Both the position numbers and the translations under genes were made by a program. Source: Xanthobacter aminoxidans (GTDB taxonomy: Bacteria; Pseudomonadota; Alphaproteobacteria; Rhizobiales; Xanthobacteraceae). Taken from it: a stretch of 64,000 nucleotides of DNA. Under the pieces are notes generated by a model. That model had not been told where the DNA came from. It searched no databases and worked only from the letters and a program-made list of their open reading frames with translations. Shown here piece after piece: positions 8,587 through 16,744 of the stretch (the stretch's first letter is position 1; each line of letters starts with the position of its first letter). The DNA lies in the NCBI RefSeq assembly GCF_023571765.1, contig NZ_JAMJXC010000014.1:1-64000 (forward strand). The letters run 5' to 3'.

Positions 8587-9035
8587 GCCTTGTCTCCCTT
8601 GAGAATCAGAACCAGCCATTCCGCCGCGAGGGCCGGCTTGGCGGCGTGTTCGAGCTCGACGGTCACGTCGAAGCGATTGAGGATGCCGCCGCCCTTGGGC
8701 TCCTGCGCCGCGACGCGGAACACGCCGCGGATGCGCTGGCCCACCGGCACCGGCATGAGGAAGCGCACCTTGTCGAAGCCATAGTTGATGCCCACCTCGC
8801 CCGGTCCGGGCAGCTCCATAACCTCGGCGCCGAGCTTCGACAGCAGGGACAGCACCAGGAAGCCGTGGGCGATGGTGCCGCCGAAGGCGCTCTCCCGCGC
8901 CGCACGCTCGGGGTCCACATGGATGAACTGATGGTCGGAAATGGCGTCCGCGAACAGATCGACAAGAGGTTGGGTCACGTCGAGCCAGCCGCTCACGAGG
9001 GGCGGAGCGCCGGGGGAGGGGATGGGAAGGGACAT
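8583..9035 (-). CDS. MaoC-family (R)-specific enoyl-CoA hydratase
   Basis: Hotdog hydratase of about 150 residues. DHQFIHVDPERA and AFGGTIAHGFLVLSLL contain the Asp/His catalytic region of R-specific enoyl-CoA hydratases. It hydrates an enoyl-CoA for the SDR encoded next. I prefer the ATG at 9035, preceded by acagg, which leaves a leader after the palindrome. An in-frame ATG at 9068 would add 11 Pro/Gln-rich residues. It is the first gene of the minus-strand operon, divergent from the TetR gene. Confidence 0.85.
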   Translation of the reverse strand: MSLPIPSPGAPPLVSGWLDVTQPLVDLFADAISDHQFIHVDPERAARESAFGGTIAHGFLVLSLLSKLGAEVMELPGPGEVGINYGFDKVRFLMPVPVGQRIRGVFRVAAQEPKGGGILNRFDVTVELEHAAKPALAAEWLVLILKGDKA

Positions 9036-9093
9036 CGGGACCTGTTCCGGCTTGTCCTGCGGCGGCATCGCGCACGGGCGGGACGTTGGCTTA

Positions 9094-9112
9094 CAACATA
9101 CTCGGTAGTATG
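9094..9112. promoter_or_regulatory. TetR-type operator palindrome, copy 2
   Basis: CATACT-CGGT-AGTATG (9097-9112) is a 6-bp inverted repeat with a 4-nt spacer, nearly identical to 3238-3256. It lies in the divergent region between the MaoC operon and the TetR gene, fitting control of both. Confidence 0.7.
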
Positions 9113-9232
9113 CATTTGAGAGGGGCTTTGTCCAGCCACCTCATCCGGGTGAAGGATTTGCAATCGTTCGCTAGGCTGCGGGCGCGCGGCAGCCTAGCGT
9201 GCAGGCGCACTTAGCAAGGGTCTGGGCAGGAC

Positions 9233-9979
9233 ATGGCAGGAAATGGCAACGCTGGCAAAGCCAAGACGGTCTCGGGCAAGACGGCGACGAGTAAGGCAGT
9301 CACGGGCAAGACGGGCGCCGGCACGGCGGGCGAAGCGATGGCGGGCGGGAGCACGCTGGAGATCCGGAGCGACGGCACCGGCAATGCCGACATCCTCGAG
9401 GCGGCGGCCGCGTGCTTCATGGAGCAGGGCTTCTCCGCCACGAGCATCGACGACGTGGCGCGCCGCCTCGGCGCCACCAAGGGCCGCATCTATCATTACT
9501 ACGCCTCGAAGACGGACCTCTTCTTCGACGTGCACCGCGAGGGCATGGACCGCCTGTTCGCCGCGGTGGAGACGGCGTCGGCGATGCCGGGCACGGCCGG
9601 CTCGCGCCTTGCTCGAATGCTGAAGGCACACGCGCTGGCGTCGATGGAGAACCATACCTACATCGCCGTTGTGGTGCAGGGCGTGCACATGCACCGGCTG
9701 GCGGCCACCACCCCGGCCCAGCGGCGCACCCTTGATGCCGTGATGGACATGCGCCGTCGTTACGAACGCTTGTTTCGTTCCATGCTCGACACGGCTCTGG
9801 AAGACGGCAGCGCGATAAGCGAATCTCCCTCACTCACCATCAAGGCTGCGCTCGGCGCCATCAACTGGATGTCGATCTGGTATCGCCCCAAGGCTGGCGA
9901 GACGGCCGCGGACCGCGAGGCGCTGGCGGAGCAGATCGTGCGCCCGCTACGCTTCGGCTTCGAGCCTCGACGAGGCTGA
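9233..9979 (+). CDS. TetR/AcrR-family transcriptional regulator
   Basis: TetR repressor of 248 residues. The helix-turn-helix at about 69-91 reads ATSIDDVARRLGATKGRIYHYY. The C-terminal ligand domain (HALASMENHTYIAVVVQG, INWMSIWYRP) resembles TetR regulators of fatty-acid or steroid-ring CoA catabolism. The N-terminal 40 residues are an unusual Gly/Lys/Thr/Ala tail with no predicted fold; an ATG at residue 36 is an alternative start. SD gggcagg precedes the ATG at 9233. It probably binds the palindromes at 3240 and 9097 and is released by an acyl-CoA. That is inferred from position. Confidence 0.88.
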   Translation: MAGNGNAGKAKTVSGKTATSKAVTGKTGAGTAGEAMAGGSTLEIRSDGTGNADILEAAAACFMEQGFSATSIDDVARRLGATKGRIYHYYASKTDLFFDVHREGMDRLFAAVETASAMPGTAGSRLARMLKAHALASMENHTYIAVVVQGVHMHRLAATTPAQRRTLDAVMDMRRRYERLFRSMLDTALEDGSAISESPSLTIKAALGAINWMSIWYRPKAGETAADREALAEQIVRPLRFGFEPRRG

Positions 9980-10195
9980 CTGCAACCGGTTCAGGGCGAC
10001 TTGGTGCCCCGCCTCCGCCTCTGCCTGAATTTCGATCGAGCAGCGCGGGGGCATCATGTCGGCGCTGGAAGTACGCGACCAACCGTGGCTTGCGCGGGGA
10101 TTGCTCCGGCGAAACAAGATCGAAATGTGAAATAGCTATTCCAGTTACCTTGGGATAGCCTGACATTGCCCTGAGCCGGGGCGGCGGGGCATTTC

Positions 10196-13138
10196 ATGAC
10201 AATTCGATCGTTTTTTTGTGACGTGTCGCGCACACGCGCACTCGGGCTCGTCGCCATGGGCCTGGGTGCCGGCAGCCTTGCACAGAGCGCGCTGGCCGAG
10301 CCCCTGCCGTCTTCGCCGACGACCTATGAGACGCTGAATTACGGGACGAACGGGACGTTCCTCACCGGCATTCGCGGCGACAACATCGTCGGCAACTACA
10401 CCATTCCCGGCAGCACCGAGACCGGCGGTCTCTACTACAACATGACCAGCCGCACCTGGTCGCCCATGCCGGAAGCCACCAACAACGGGGTCAACTATCC
10501 CGGCGCCATCGGTTCGTCGCCCTACGGGCCGAGCTTCGGAACCCCCGGCGGCATCCTGCGTGTGGTGGGCAGCTACCAGACTGAAACGTCGGCCCCTTAT
10601 GACCTCAGCTATCTCTACGACGCCGCCGCGGCGCCGGGGCAGACGCTGACGCCGCTGGCCTATCCGGGCGCCGACACGCTCTACACCATTGCCCACAGCA
10701 ACTTCGGCAACCAGGTGGTCGGCGACTACGACACCCGGCTCGCGACCGGTAACGCCTTCATCTACAATATCGACACAAAAACCTATACCACCAACAACAT
10801 ACCAGGCGCGGTCAGCACCACCGCCTATGGCATCTACGGCGACAAGATCGCCGGCGGCTATGGCGAGGTCGAGGTCGGCGGCGGGCTGCACGCCGAGCAC
10901 GGCTACATCTACGACCAGACCACCGGCACCTATCAGACCTACGACCACCCCGGCGCCGTCGCGACCCATTTCGAGGGCATCACCGGAGCCGGCCGCTCCG
11001 GCGAGTACAACCTCGTCACCAACTGGGTGACGGCGGACGGCGTGGTGCATCCCGCGGTCATGCACATCGACGCCCTCGGCGTCGTGACCTGGTACGAGAT
11101 CGACATCCCCGGGGCCGTCGTGTCGTCCAACTCGGCCTATGGCGACAATGTCGTGGGCATCTATGTCTCGACCGCGGGCGGCACGACCACCATAAACGGC
11201 TTCATCGCCACCATTCCCGGCATGTACAACCCGATCCGCAACATCGGGACCCTGAACTTCGCAGGCGAGAATGCCCCCGCTTTGTCAGGCATGAAGGGCG
11301 ACGACATCATCAACAGCGGCACCATCAATGTCACCGGCAACGGCGGCATCGGCATGCGTGGCGAGACCTATGGCGTGCTGACCAACAAGGGCACCATCAC
11401 CGCCACCGGCATCGCCGGGGCCGCGGTGGACTTGCATGGCGACTACGGCACCTTCCTGAACTACGGGATACTGAAGACCACGGTCGAGGCCGATGCCCTG
11501 CGCACGGGCCCGGACAGCCATGGCACCGTGATCGTGAACGCGGGCATCATCGATGGCCGGCTGGCCGCGACGGCGGGGCCGGACAAGAGATTCGAGAACG
11601 CCGGCTGGCTCGGCGTCAGCGGCACCGGCCCGACCATCACGCACCTCCTCAGCGGCACTTTCGTGCAGACCGCGACGGGCACCTACGCCGCGCGCGTGAC
11701 GGACAAGGGCAGCGACTTCCTGGAGGTGACGGGCACCATACGGCTCGACGGCACGCTGCAGGCGTCCTTCCTCGACACCAGCTTCGCCCCGACCACGACG
11801 CTCATCGTCGCTACCGACGGCATCACCGGCACCTTCGACCATGTGATCACCCCCGGCCTGCCGGCGCTGTTCGACGCGAGCGTGGCCTATGCCCCGAACG
11901 CGGTGACCATGACGGTCGCGGCCGATCTCGCCGGCAAGGCGGGCAACACGCCGAACCAGCGCGCGGTGGGCGGTGCCCTCGATCGCGTCATCAACACCAC
12001 CACCAACGGCCTGCTGACGACCCTTCCCACGGCGCTCAGCCCGCTCTACGGCCTCACCGTGGCCGAACTGCCCGGCGCGCTCACCGCCCTCTCCGGCGAG
12101 GCCTATGCCAGCACGCAGACCGTTCTCTTGGGTGACAGCGCGTACAGCCGCGACGCGTTGCTGGGACGCCTGCGCCAGGGCTCCTATGCCGGCCAGGGCG
12201 GCCCGACGGCCGCGCTCGGCTTCGGCGGACCGGCGCTCGCCTATGCCGCGCCGGCTACGTCCGGCGTGCCCTTCCCCACCAAGGCGCAGCCTTCCGCCGA
12301 ACCCGCGTTCAACGGCACCATCTGGGCGCAGGCCTTCGGCGGGTGGAGCGCCTATGGCGGCGGCCGCGACACCGCCGACGTCGATGCCAACATCGGCGGG
12401 ATCATCTCCGGCGCCGACGTGAAGGTCGAGAACTGGATGCTCGGCGCTGCGATCGGCTACACGCATTCCAATGCGCAGATGGATGCGCTGGCGAGCCAGT
12501 CCAACACCGACAGCGTGCTGGTCGCGCTCTATGCGGGCACCAGTTCCGGGCCATGGAAGCTGCGCCTCGCCGCCAGCTACGCCTTCAACCAGATCGACGC
12601 TTCGCGCACCATCGCCTATCCCGGATTTTTCCAGCGGGCGAACGCCGATTATTCCGGCGGGACCGGGCAGGTGTTCGCAGAGGTCGGCTACGGCTTCGCC
12701 GTCCAGCAGCTGGCGCTGGAGCCCTTCGCGGGCCTTGCCTATGTCCATCTGAACACCGACGGCTTCAGCGAGACGGGCGTCTCGGCCGGCCTGTTCGGTG
12801 CGTCGAGCTCGATGGGCGTCGGCTACTCCTCGCTCGGCCTGCGGCTGGCGAGCACCGTGGAGCTGTCACGCGGCATGGCGCTGGAGCCCCATGCCTCGCT
12901 CGCCTGGCAATATGCCTTCGGCGACCTCACCCCCGATGCCCGGCTCGCCTTCCTCAGCGTCCCGAGCGCGAACTTCACCGTCGCCGGCGTGCCGCTGGCG
13001 CAGAACACCGCGCTGGTGAAGGTGGGCGCCGACCTGCGCATCGGCGAACAGGTCCGCTTCGGCATGGCCTATGTCGGCCAGTTCGCAGACAGCGTGACGG
13101 TCAACGCCGTCCAGGCCAATCTGGCGTGGCGCTTCTAG
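10196..13138 (+). CDS. Autotransporter outer-membrane beta-barrel protein with propeller-like passenger
   Basis: Type Va-like autotransporter of 980 residues. The signal peptide ends near A-L-A34. Residues about 40-345 contain five or six degenerate repeats of the form G(D/N)xIVGxY...GFIYx...T(Y/W)...xxPGA (for example GDNIVGNYTIPG, GNQVVGDYDTR, GDKIAGGYGEV, GDNVVGIYVS), reminiscent of HAF-type propeller blades. Residues about 350-560 are Gly/Thr/Asn-rich beta-helix-like. The C-terminal 290 residues (from about WAQAFGGWSAYGGG) form the autotransporter barrel, ending in the aromatic motif L-A-W-R-F. It stands alone, just outside the left island boundary. Confidence 0.85.
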   Translation: MTIRSFFCDVSRTRALGLVAMGLGAGSLAQSALAEPLPSSPTTYETLNYGTNGTFLTGIRGDNIVGNYTIPGSTETGGLYYNMTSRTWSPMPEATNNGVNYPGAIGSSPYGPSFGTPGGILRVVGSYQTETSAPYDLSYLYDAAAAPGQTLTPLAYPGADTLYTIAHSNFGNQVVGDYDTRLATGNAFIYNIDTKTYTTNNIPGAVSTTAYGIYGDKIAGGYGEVEVGGGLHAEHGYIYDQTTGTYQTYDHPGAVATHFEGITGAGRSGEYNLVTNWVTADGVVHPAVMHIDALGVVTWYEIDIPGAVVSSNSAYGDNVVGIYVSTAGGTTTINGFIATIPGMYNPIRNIGTLNFAGENAPALSGMKGDDIINSGTINVTGNGGIGMRGETYGVLTNKGTITATGIAGAAVDLHGDYGTFLNYGILKTTVEADALRTGPDSHGTVIVNAGIIDGRLAATAGPDKRFENAGWLGVSGTGPTITHLLSGTFVQTATGTYAARVTDKGSDFLEVTGTIRLDGTLQASFLDTSFAPTTTLIVATDGITGTFDHVITPGLPALFDASVAYAPNAVTMTVAADLAGKAGNTPNQRAVGGALDRVINTTTNGLLTTLPTALSPLYGLTVAELPGALTALSGEAYASTQTVLLGDSAYSRDALLGRLRQGSYAGQGGPTAALGFGGPALAYAAPATSGVPFPTKAQPSAEPAFNGTIWAQAFGGWSAYGGGRDTADVDANIGGIISGADVKVENWMLGAAIGYTHSNAQMDALASQSNTDSVLVALYAGTSSGPWKLRLAASYAFNQIDASRTIAYPGFFQRANADYSGGTGQVFAEVGYGFAVQQLALEPFAGLAYVHLNTDGFSETGVSAGLFGASSSMGVGYSSLGLRLASTVELSRGMALEPHASLAWQYAFGDLTPDARLAFLSVPSANFTVAGVPLAQNTALVKVGADLRIGEQVRFGMAYVGQFADSVTVNAVQANLAWRF

Positions 13139-13164
13139 CGGCGGGATGCGGAGATCCCCCGCCA
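13139..13164 (+). terminator. Hairpin behind the autotransporter
   Basis: GCGGGAT-gcggag-ATCCCCCGC forms a 7-bp stem with one bulge directly after the stop codon. There is no clear T run, so termination is likely but weakly supported. Confidence 0.4.
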
Positions 13165-13235
13165 CGGCCCCCGCGGCGTCGGCCTGCTCCACCGCCTAGG
13201 GCCGTGGTCGCGTAAATTGATCTCCCTTGAGCAAC

Positions 13236-13331
13236 TTAACTCCCATTCGATGGTCGATGGGGTTGGCGGAACATTGTAATTCTTGATATTTCCGCGTGTA
13301 ATTCAAGCATGTATCAAGTCAGATACCATCA
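13236..13331. repeat. att-like site, left end of island A
   Basis: The core ttaactcccattcgat (13,236-13,251) is the reverse of the end of a guaA gene, encoding T-I-E-W-E; the original stop is changed to TTA. The 96 bp from the core match 34,152-34,247 at 62 positions without gaps, including gataccaNca at the far end, probably an integrase arm site. Confidence 0.6.
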
Positions 13332-13457
13332 ATTGATGGGCAGTATATTTGTGAATCCGATATGTTGGTCCTGCTCGCCATAAACGTGAGCGCACCATAA
13401 ACGAGGTTCACGAGAAGGCAGGCCCCATGGAGGACAGCTCAACACCTGATCGCCGCT

Positions 13458-13494
13458 GATGCAGATCCGCACCTCGATTGTGCGGATCTGCATC
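13458..13494. repeat. Perfect 15-bp inverted repeat
   Basis: GATGCAGATCCGCAC-ctcgatt-GTGCGGATCTGCATC has a 15-bp stem and a 7-nt loop. It lies alone between the att-like site and the first island gene. It could be a terminator, a small structured RNA or a protein-binding site; no T run follows. Confidence 0.5.
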
Positions 13495-13699
13495 TAGCTT
13501 GATCTGTTCGGCCCCGGTGGTGCCGATGGTCGCGGCTGTTTTGATGACGGAGCGCCGGGAGACGACAGGGCGCATCACCAGTTCTGTCGATGCGCCGTGA
13601 GCGCGGTGGAGATAATTCCCTGGCACCGGGTCCGCAAAGGGGCCCCTTGGTGCGGGCTGCGATCTTCGAGGCCCGGGACGTCTCACTGCGAGAGATCCC

Positions 13700-14038
13700 A
13701 TGCGAAACACCTTCGGACTGATTTCCGGCCTGTGGCTCGGTACGCTGGCGGTGCTGCCGGCCTCGGCGATGCCTCTGGCGCGCCCTCCCGTGCCAGAGTC
13801 CGCCGTCGTGACCCCCATCGCCCAAGGTTGCGGTCCGGGCTGGTGGCGTGGGCCGTGGGGGCATTGTCGTGACACCCCCTATACCGGCCGCGTGCCGGGC
13901 GGCGGGTGGGTCTACGACCTGCCCCCCGCCTACGGCTACTTCGGCAATGGCTGCCCTCCGGGCTACTGGCACGGGCCGTGGGGCCACTGCCGCGACACCC
14001 CCTATCACGGTCGGCTGCCCGGTGGCGGATGGCAGTGA
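13700..14038 (+). CDS. Small secreted protein with two GPWGHCRDTPY repeats (GCG_CRPN-like)
   Basis: Protein of 112 residues with a signal peptide (cleavage near ASA23). Two near-identical 28-residue repeats at about 43-70 and 84-111 each have GC(G/P)PG(W/Y)W, GPWGHCRDTPY, GR and PGGGW. Paired Cys residues in each repeat suggest disulfides in the periplasm or outside the cell. This matches the small alphaproteobacterial GCG_CRPN repeat proteins, whose function is unknown to me. A Spy-like periplasmic protein gene follows after 49 bp. Confidence 0.65.
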   Translation: MRNTFGLISGLWLGTLAVLPASAMPLARPPVPESAVVTPIAQGCGPGWWRGPWGHCRDTPYTGRVPGGGWVYDLPPAYGYFGNGCPPGYWHGPWGHCRDTPYHGRLPGGGWQ

Positions 14039-14087
14039 CGGCAACGGCCGTCTCCTCTCAAATCCAGCGACACGGAAGATCCTGACC

Positions 14088-14582
14088 ATGAACTGCACTC
14101 TTGTGGCCGCCCTGACGGGCGCTCTTCTCATCGCCATGCCCGCAGCGCAGGCCCAGACGGCACCGCCGGCTGGCGCGCCGCCGGCCGTGGAACTCTACAG
14201 CGCGGCGGATGCGCAGGCCGTGGTCGAGGCGCGCCTTCTCGCGCTGAAGACGGTGATGACCCTCAGTCCCGAACAGCAGAAGCTCTGGCCGCCGGTGGAG
14301 GCCGCCATCCGCGCGGTGGCGAAGCTGTCCGCCGAGCGCCGGGCCGAGCGGGCCAAGGCACTGCCGCCGGCCGATTTCGTGGACATCCTGGACCGGATCG
14401 CCGATGCCGAGGCGGTGAGGGCACGTGACCTCAAGACCGTGACGGCTGCGCTGAAGCCACTTGTCGCCACCCTCACGCCCGAGCAGCAACGGCGTATCCC
14501 CGCGTTCCTGGGCCTGCGCGAAGGCGCTGGTGGCCTGCCTCAGCCCACCGCCGAGATCTGGCTGTTCGAGGAAGAAAACTAG
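14088..14582 (+). CDS. Spy/CpxP-like periplasmic LTxxQ-motif protein
   Basis: Protein of 164 residues with a signal peptide (MNCTLVAALTGALLIAMPAAQA, cleavage after AQA). Two LTxxQ-type motifs appear: MTLSPEQQKLWPPVE (about residues 58-72) and ATLTPEQQRRIPAFL (about 125-139). They are separated by helices rich in Ala, Arg and Glu. Spy/CpxP proteins are periplasmic chaperones or envelope-stress sensors. The start at 14,088 is set by the signal peptide. It sits between a secreted repeat protein and a cupin. Confidence 0.65.
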   Translation: MNCTLVAALTGALLIAMPAAQAQTAPPAGAPPAVELYSAADAQAVVEARLLALKTVMTLSPEQQKLWPPVEAAIRAVAKLSAERRAERAKALPPADFVDILDRIADAEAVRARDLKTVTAALKPLVATLTPEQQRRIPAFLGLREGAGGLPQPTAEIWLFEEEN

Positions 14583-14629
14583 GATCAGATCAATATCATC
14601 CCATCACCTGCGGTCTCAAGGAGGTTCCC

Positions 14630-15112
14630 ATGCCCATCTCGTTCCTGCATTCGAAAGGAACCGAAGCGCCCATCAAGATCCCCGCCATCGGGCTCGACCT
14701 GTTCGTGCGCATGCCGCCGGCGGCGAGCTCGGGCGAGTTCTGCTTCATCGAGACCATCAATGCCCCCGGCGCGGGTCCGCCCCGGCATCGCCACCGCGAG
14801 GCGGAGATCTTTCGCGTCATCGAGGGCCGGTATCTCTATGAGGCGGACGGCCAGCGCTTCTATGCCGAGGCCGGGGACGTGGTGAGCATTCCCGGTGGGG
14901 TCGAGCACGGCTTCTGCAACGTGACCGACAAGCCCGCGCGCCAGTACATCCTCATGGCTCCGGCGCTTGATGCGGCTGCCTTCTTCACCGAGCTGGCCGG
15001 CGTAATGCACGACGGCATCCCCGACCAGGCGGCGCTCAATGCCTTCGGGCTAAAGTGGCACGTGGAATTCCTGGGTCCGCCCGTCAACAGGAACGACCAG
15101 CCCACGGAATAA
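14630..15112 (+). CDS. Cupin-domain protein
   Basis: Single-domain cupin of 160 residues. Motif 1 is PPRHRHREAEIFRVIEG (about 44-60), with two His and a Glu as metal ligands. Motif 2 is GDVVSIPGGVEHGFCNV (about 76-92), with the fourth His. Such proteins are small metal-dependent dioxygenases, isomerases or sensors. aaggagg lies upstream. A flavin monooxygenase follows after 87 bp, so a role in oxygenation of an aromatic or phenolic compound is plausible but unproven. Confidence 0.75.
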   Translation: MPISFLHSKGTEAPIKIPAIGLDLFVRMPPAASSGEFCFIETINAPGAGPPRHRHREAEIFRVIEGRYLYEADGQRFYAEAGDVVSIPGGVEHGFCNVTDKPARQYILMAPALDAAAFFTELAGVMHDGIPDQAALNAFGLKWHVEFLGPPVNRNDQPTE

Positions 15113-15199
15113 TGCGCCGCCGCGCCGCCGCCATCGACGCAAGATCGAGAGGTTCGTCCCGTGGGGCGGGCCGAAGCACAACATCAGGGGGAGGAGAGG

Positions 15200-16666
15200 A
15201 TGAAGGATCCGGTGCTCATCGCCGGCGCGGGGCCGGTCGGCCTGACCATGGCCCTGGAACTGGCCCGCTACGGCGTCCCGGTGCGCGTCATCGACAAGAT
15301 CCCCGAGGCGACCCACACGTCCCGGGCCGTCGCGGTGTGGCCACGAACGCTGGAACTGCTCGACCGCTCCGGGGCGGCGGCGGACATCATCGCCATGGGC
15401 AACAAGGTCACCGTCGCCAACATCCTGTCGGGTGGCCGTCCGGTGGCCTCGCTGTCGCTCGATCAAATTCCCTCGCCTTATCCGTTTGCGCTGATGGTGC
15501 CGCAGTACGACACCGAAGCGGTGCTGCAGCGTCACCTCGCCGCTCACGGCGTCACGCCCGACCTCGGCGTCGAGCTTCTCGGTTTCGAGCAGGACGAGGA
15601 TGGCCTCTTCGCCCGCCTGCGGGAGCCCGACGGCACGGAGCGCACCGAGCCATATGCCTACCTTGTGGCCTGCGACGGCGCGCACAGCGTGGTGCGCCAT
15701 CACCTCGGCCTCGACTTCCTGGGCGATACCCTCGGCCTCGACTGGACACAGGGTGACTTTCACCTGAGCGGATATCCCTTCCCCTCCTCGCAGTTGGCCA
15801 TCTTCTGGCACGAGGACGGGCCACTGCTGTTCTTCCCCATGGCGCCCGACCGCGCGCGCATCATCACCAGCCTCGGCCCCTCAAGCGCAACGCCGCCCGT
15901 CGCGCTGGACCAGGAGGCGTTCCAAAAGATGGTTGACGCCCGTGGCCCCGGGGGCATCACACTCACTGGCACGGAATGGGTCAGCGCCTTCCGCATCAAC
16001 GAGCGGCAGGTGGAGAGCTATCGGTCCGGGCGGGTCTTCCTCGCCGGCGATGCGGCTCACATCCACAGCCCGGCCGGCGGGCAGGGCATGAACACCGGCA
16101 TGCAGGACGCCATCAATCTGGCGTGGAAGCTGGCCCTCGTGATCCGCGGCATCGGCGCGCCGGCGCTGCTGGAGAGCTATGGTCTGGAACGCCGCCCGGT
16201 CGGCGCGCGGGTGATCGCGGCCTCGGGGCGCATGACCCGGATCGGCACGCTGGCCGACCACACGCTGCAGCATGTGCGCGACTTCGTCGCCCATATCCTG
16301 ATGGGGCTGTCGCCGGTGCAGCGGGCCATCACGGGGCTGATGGCGGAAGTCTCCATCGGCTATCCGGACAGCCCGCTCAACGGACCCTGCCAAGGCGAAG
16401 CGAAGGCCGGCGCGCGGGTGCCTCCGGTGGCGGGCGAAACGCCGTTCGGCGCGGGCGACGCGCCGATGTTCACCGCGTGCGGCGGAAGCGGGGCGGCCGA
16501 ACTCGCCGCGCGCTTTCCCCGGCTCGTGGCCGCTGCGTCGCCTCGATCTGACGGCGGAGCTTTCATCTCGCTGGTCCGGCCGGACGGCTACCTCGCAGCC
16601 CAGGTCGAGGCTGCGGATTGGCAGGACCTCGCGCCCTATCTTCAGCGGATCGGGGCGGATCGGTGA
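15200..16666 (+). CDS. FAD-dependent monooxygenase, PheA/TfdB (phenol hydroxylase) family
   Basis: Class A flavoprotein monooxygenase of 488 residues. GAGPVGLTMALELARYG near the N-terminus binds the FAD ADP moiety, CDGAHSVVRHHLG is the DG motif, and GRVFLAGDAAHIHSPAGG followed by QGMNTGMQDAINLAWKLA is the GD motif region typical of aromatic hydroxylases. It is expected to hydroxylate a phenolic or aromatic ring with NAD(P)H and O2. The ATG at 15,200 is preceded by gggaggagagg, so an upstream in-frame start was rejected. It probably shares a transcript with the cupin and DUF917 genes. Confidence 0.85.
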   Translation: MKDPVLIAGAGPVGLTMALELARYGVPVRVIDKIPEATHTSRAVAVWPRTLELLDRSGAAADIIAMGNKVTVANILSGGRPVASLSLDQIPSPYPFALMVPQYDTEAVLQRHLAAHGVTPDLGVELLGFEQDEDGLFARLREPDGTERTEPYAYLVACDGAHSVVRHHLGLDFLGDTLGLDWTQGDFHLSGYPFPSSQLAIFWHEDGPLLFFPMAPDRARIITSLGPSSATPPVALDQEAFQKMVDARGPGGITLTGTEWVSAFRINERQVESYRSGRVFLAGDAAHIHSPAGGQGMNTGMQDAINLAWKLALVIRGIGAPALLESYGLERRPVGARVIAASGRMTRIGTLADHTLQHVRDFVAHILMGLSPVQRAITGLMAEVSIGYPDSPLNGPCQGEAKAGARVPPVAGETPFGAGDAPMFTACGGSGAAELAARFPRLVAAASPRSDGGAFISLVRPDGYLAAQVEAADWQDLAPYLQRIGADR

Positions 16667-16744
16667 CCGCCCCTCGCGTGAAACCATCCCCGAATGGCTG
16701 CGGCGGGCGAAACGACCGTCCGCTTCACAGCTGAAGGACTTGCG

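Larger units (their letters stand above)
13139..13699. other. Non-coding region spanning the left island boundary
   Basis: About 560 bp without a supported gene. It holds the autotransporter hairpin, the left att-like core (13,236), an AT-richer arm region with the palindrome CCATCAATTGATGG at 13,326-13,339, and a 15-bp perfect hairpin at 13,458-13,494. The base composition is visibly poorer in GC than on either side. Confidence 0.6.

Noticed and set aside
11285-12748. 487-codon minus-strand reading frame
   Set aside because: Antisense to the autotransporter, whose signal peptide, repeats and barrel are continuous.
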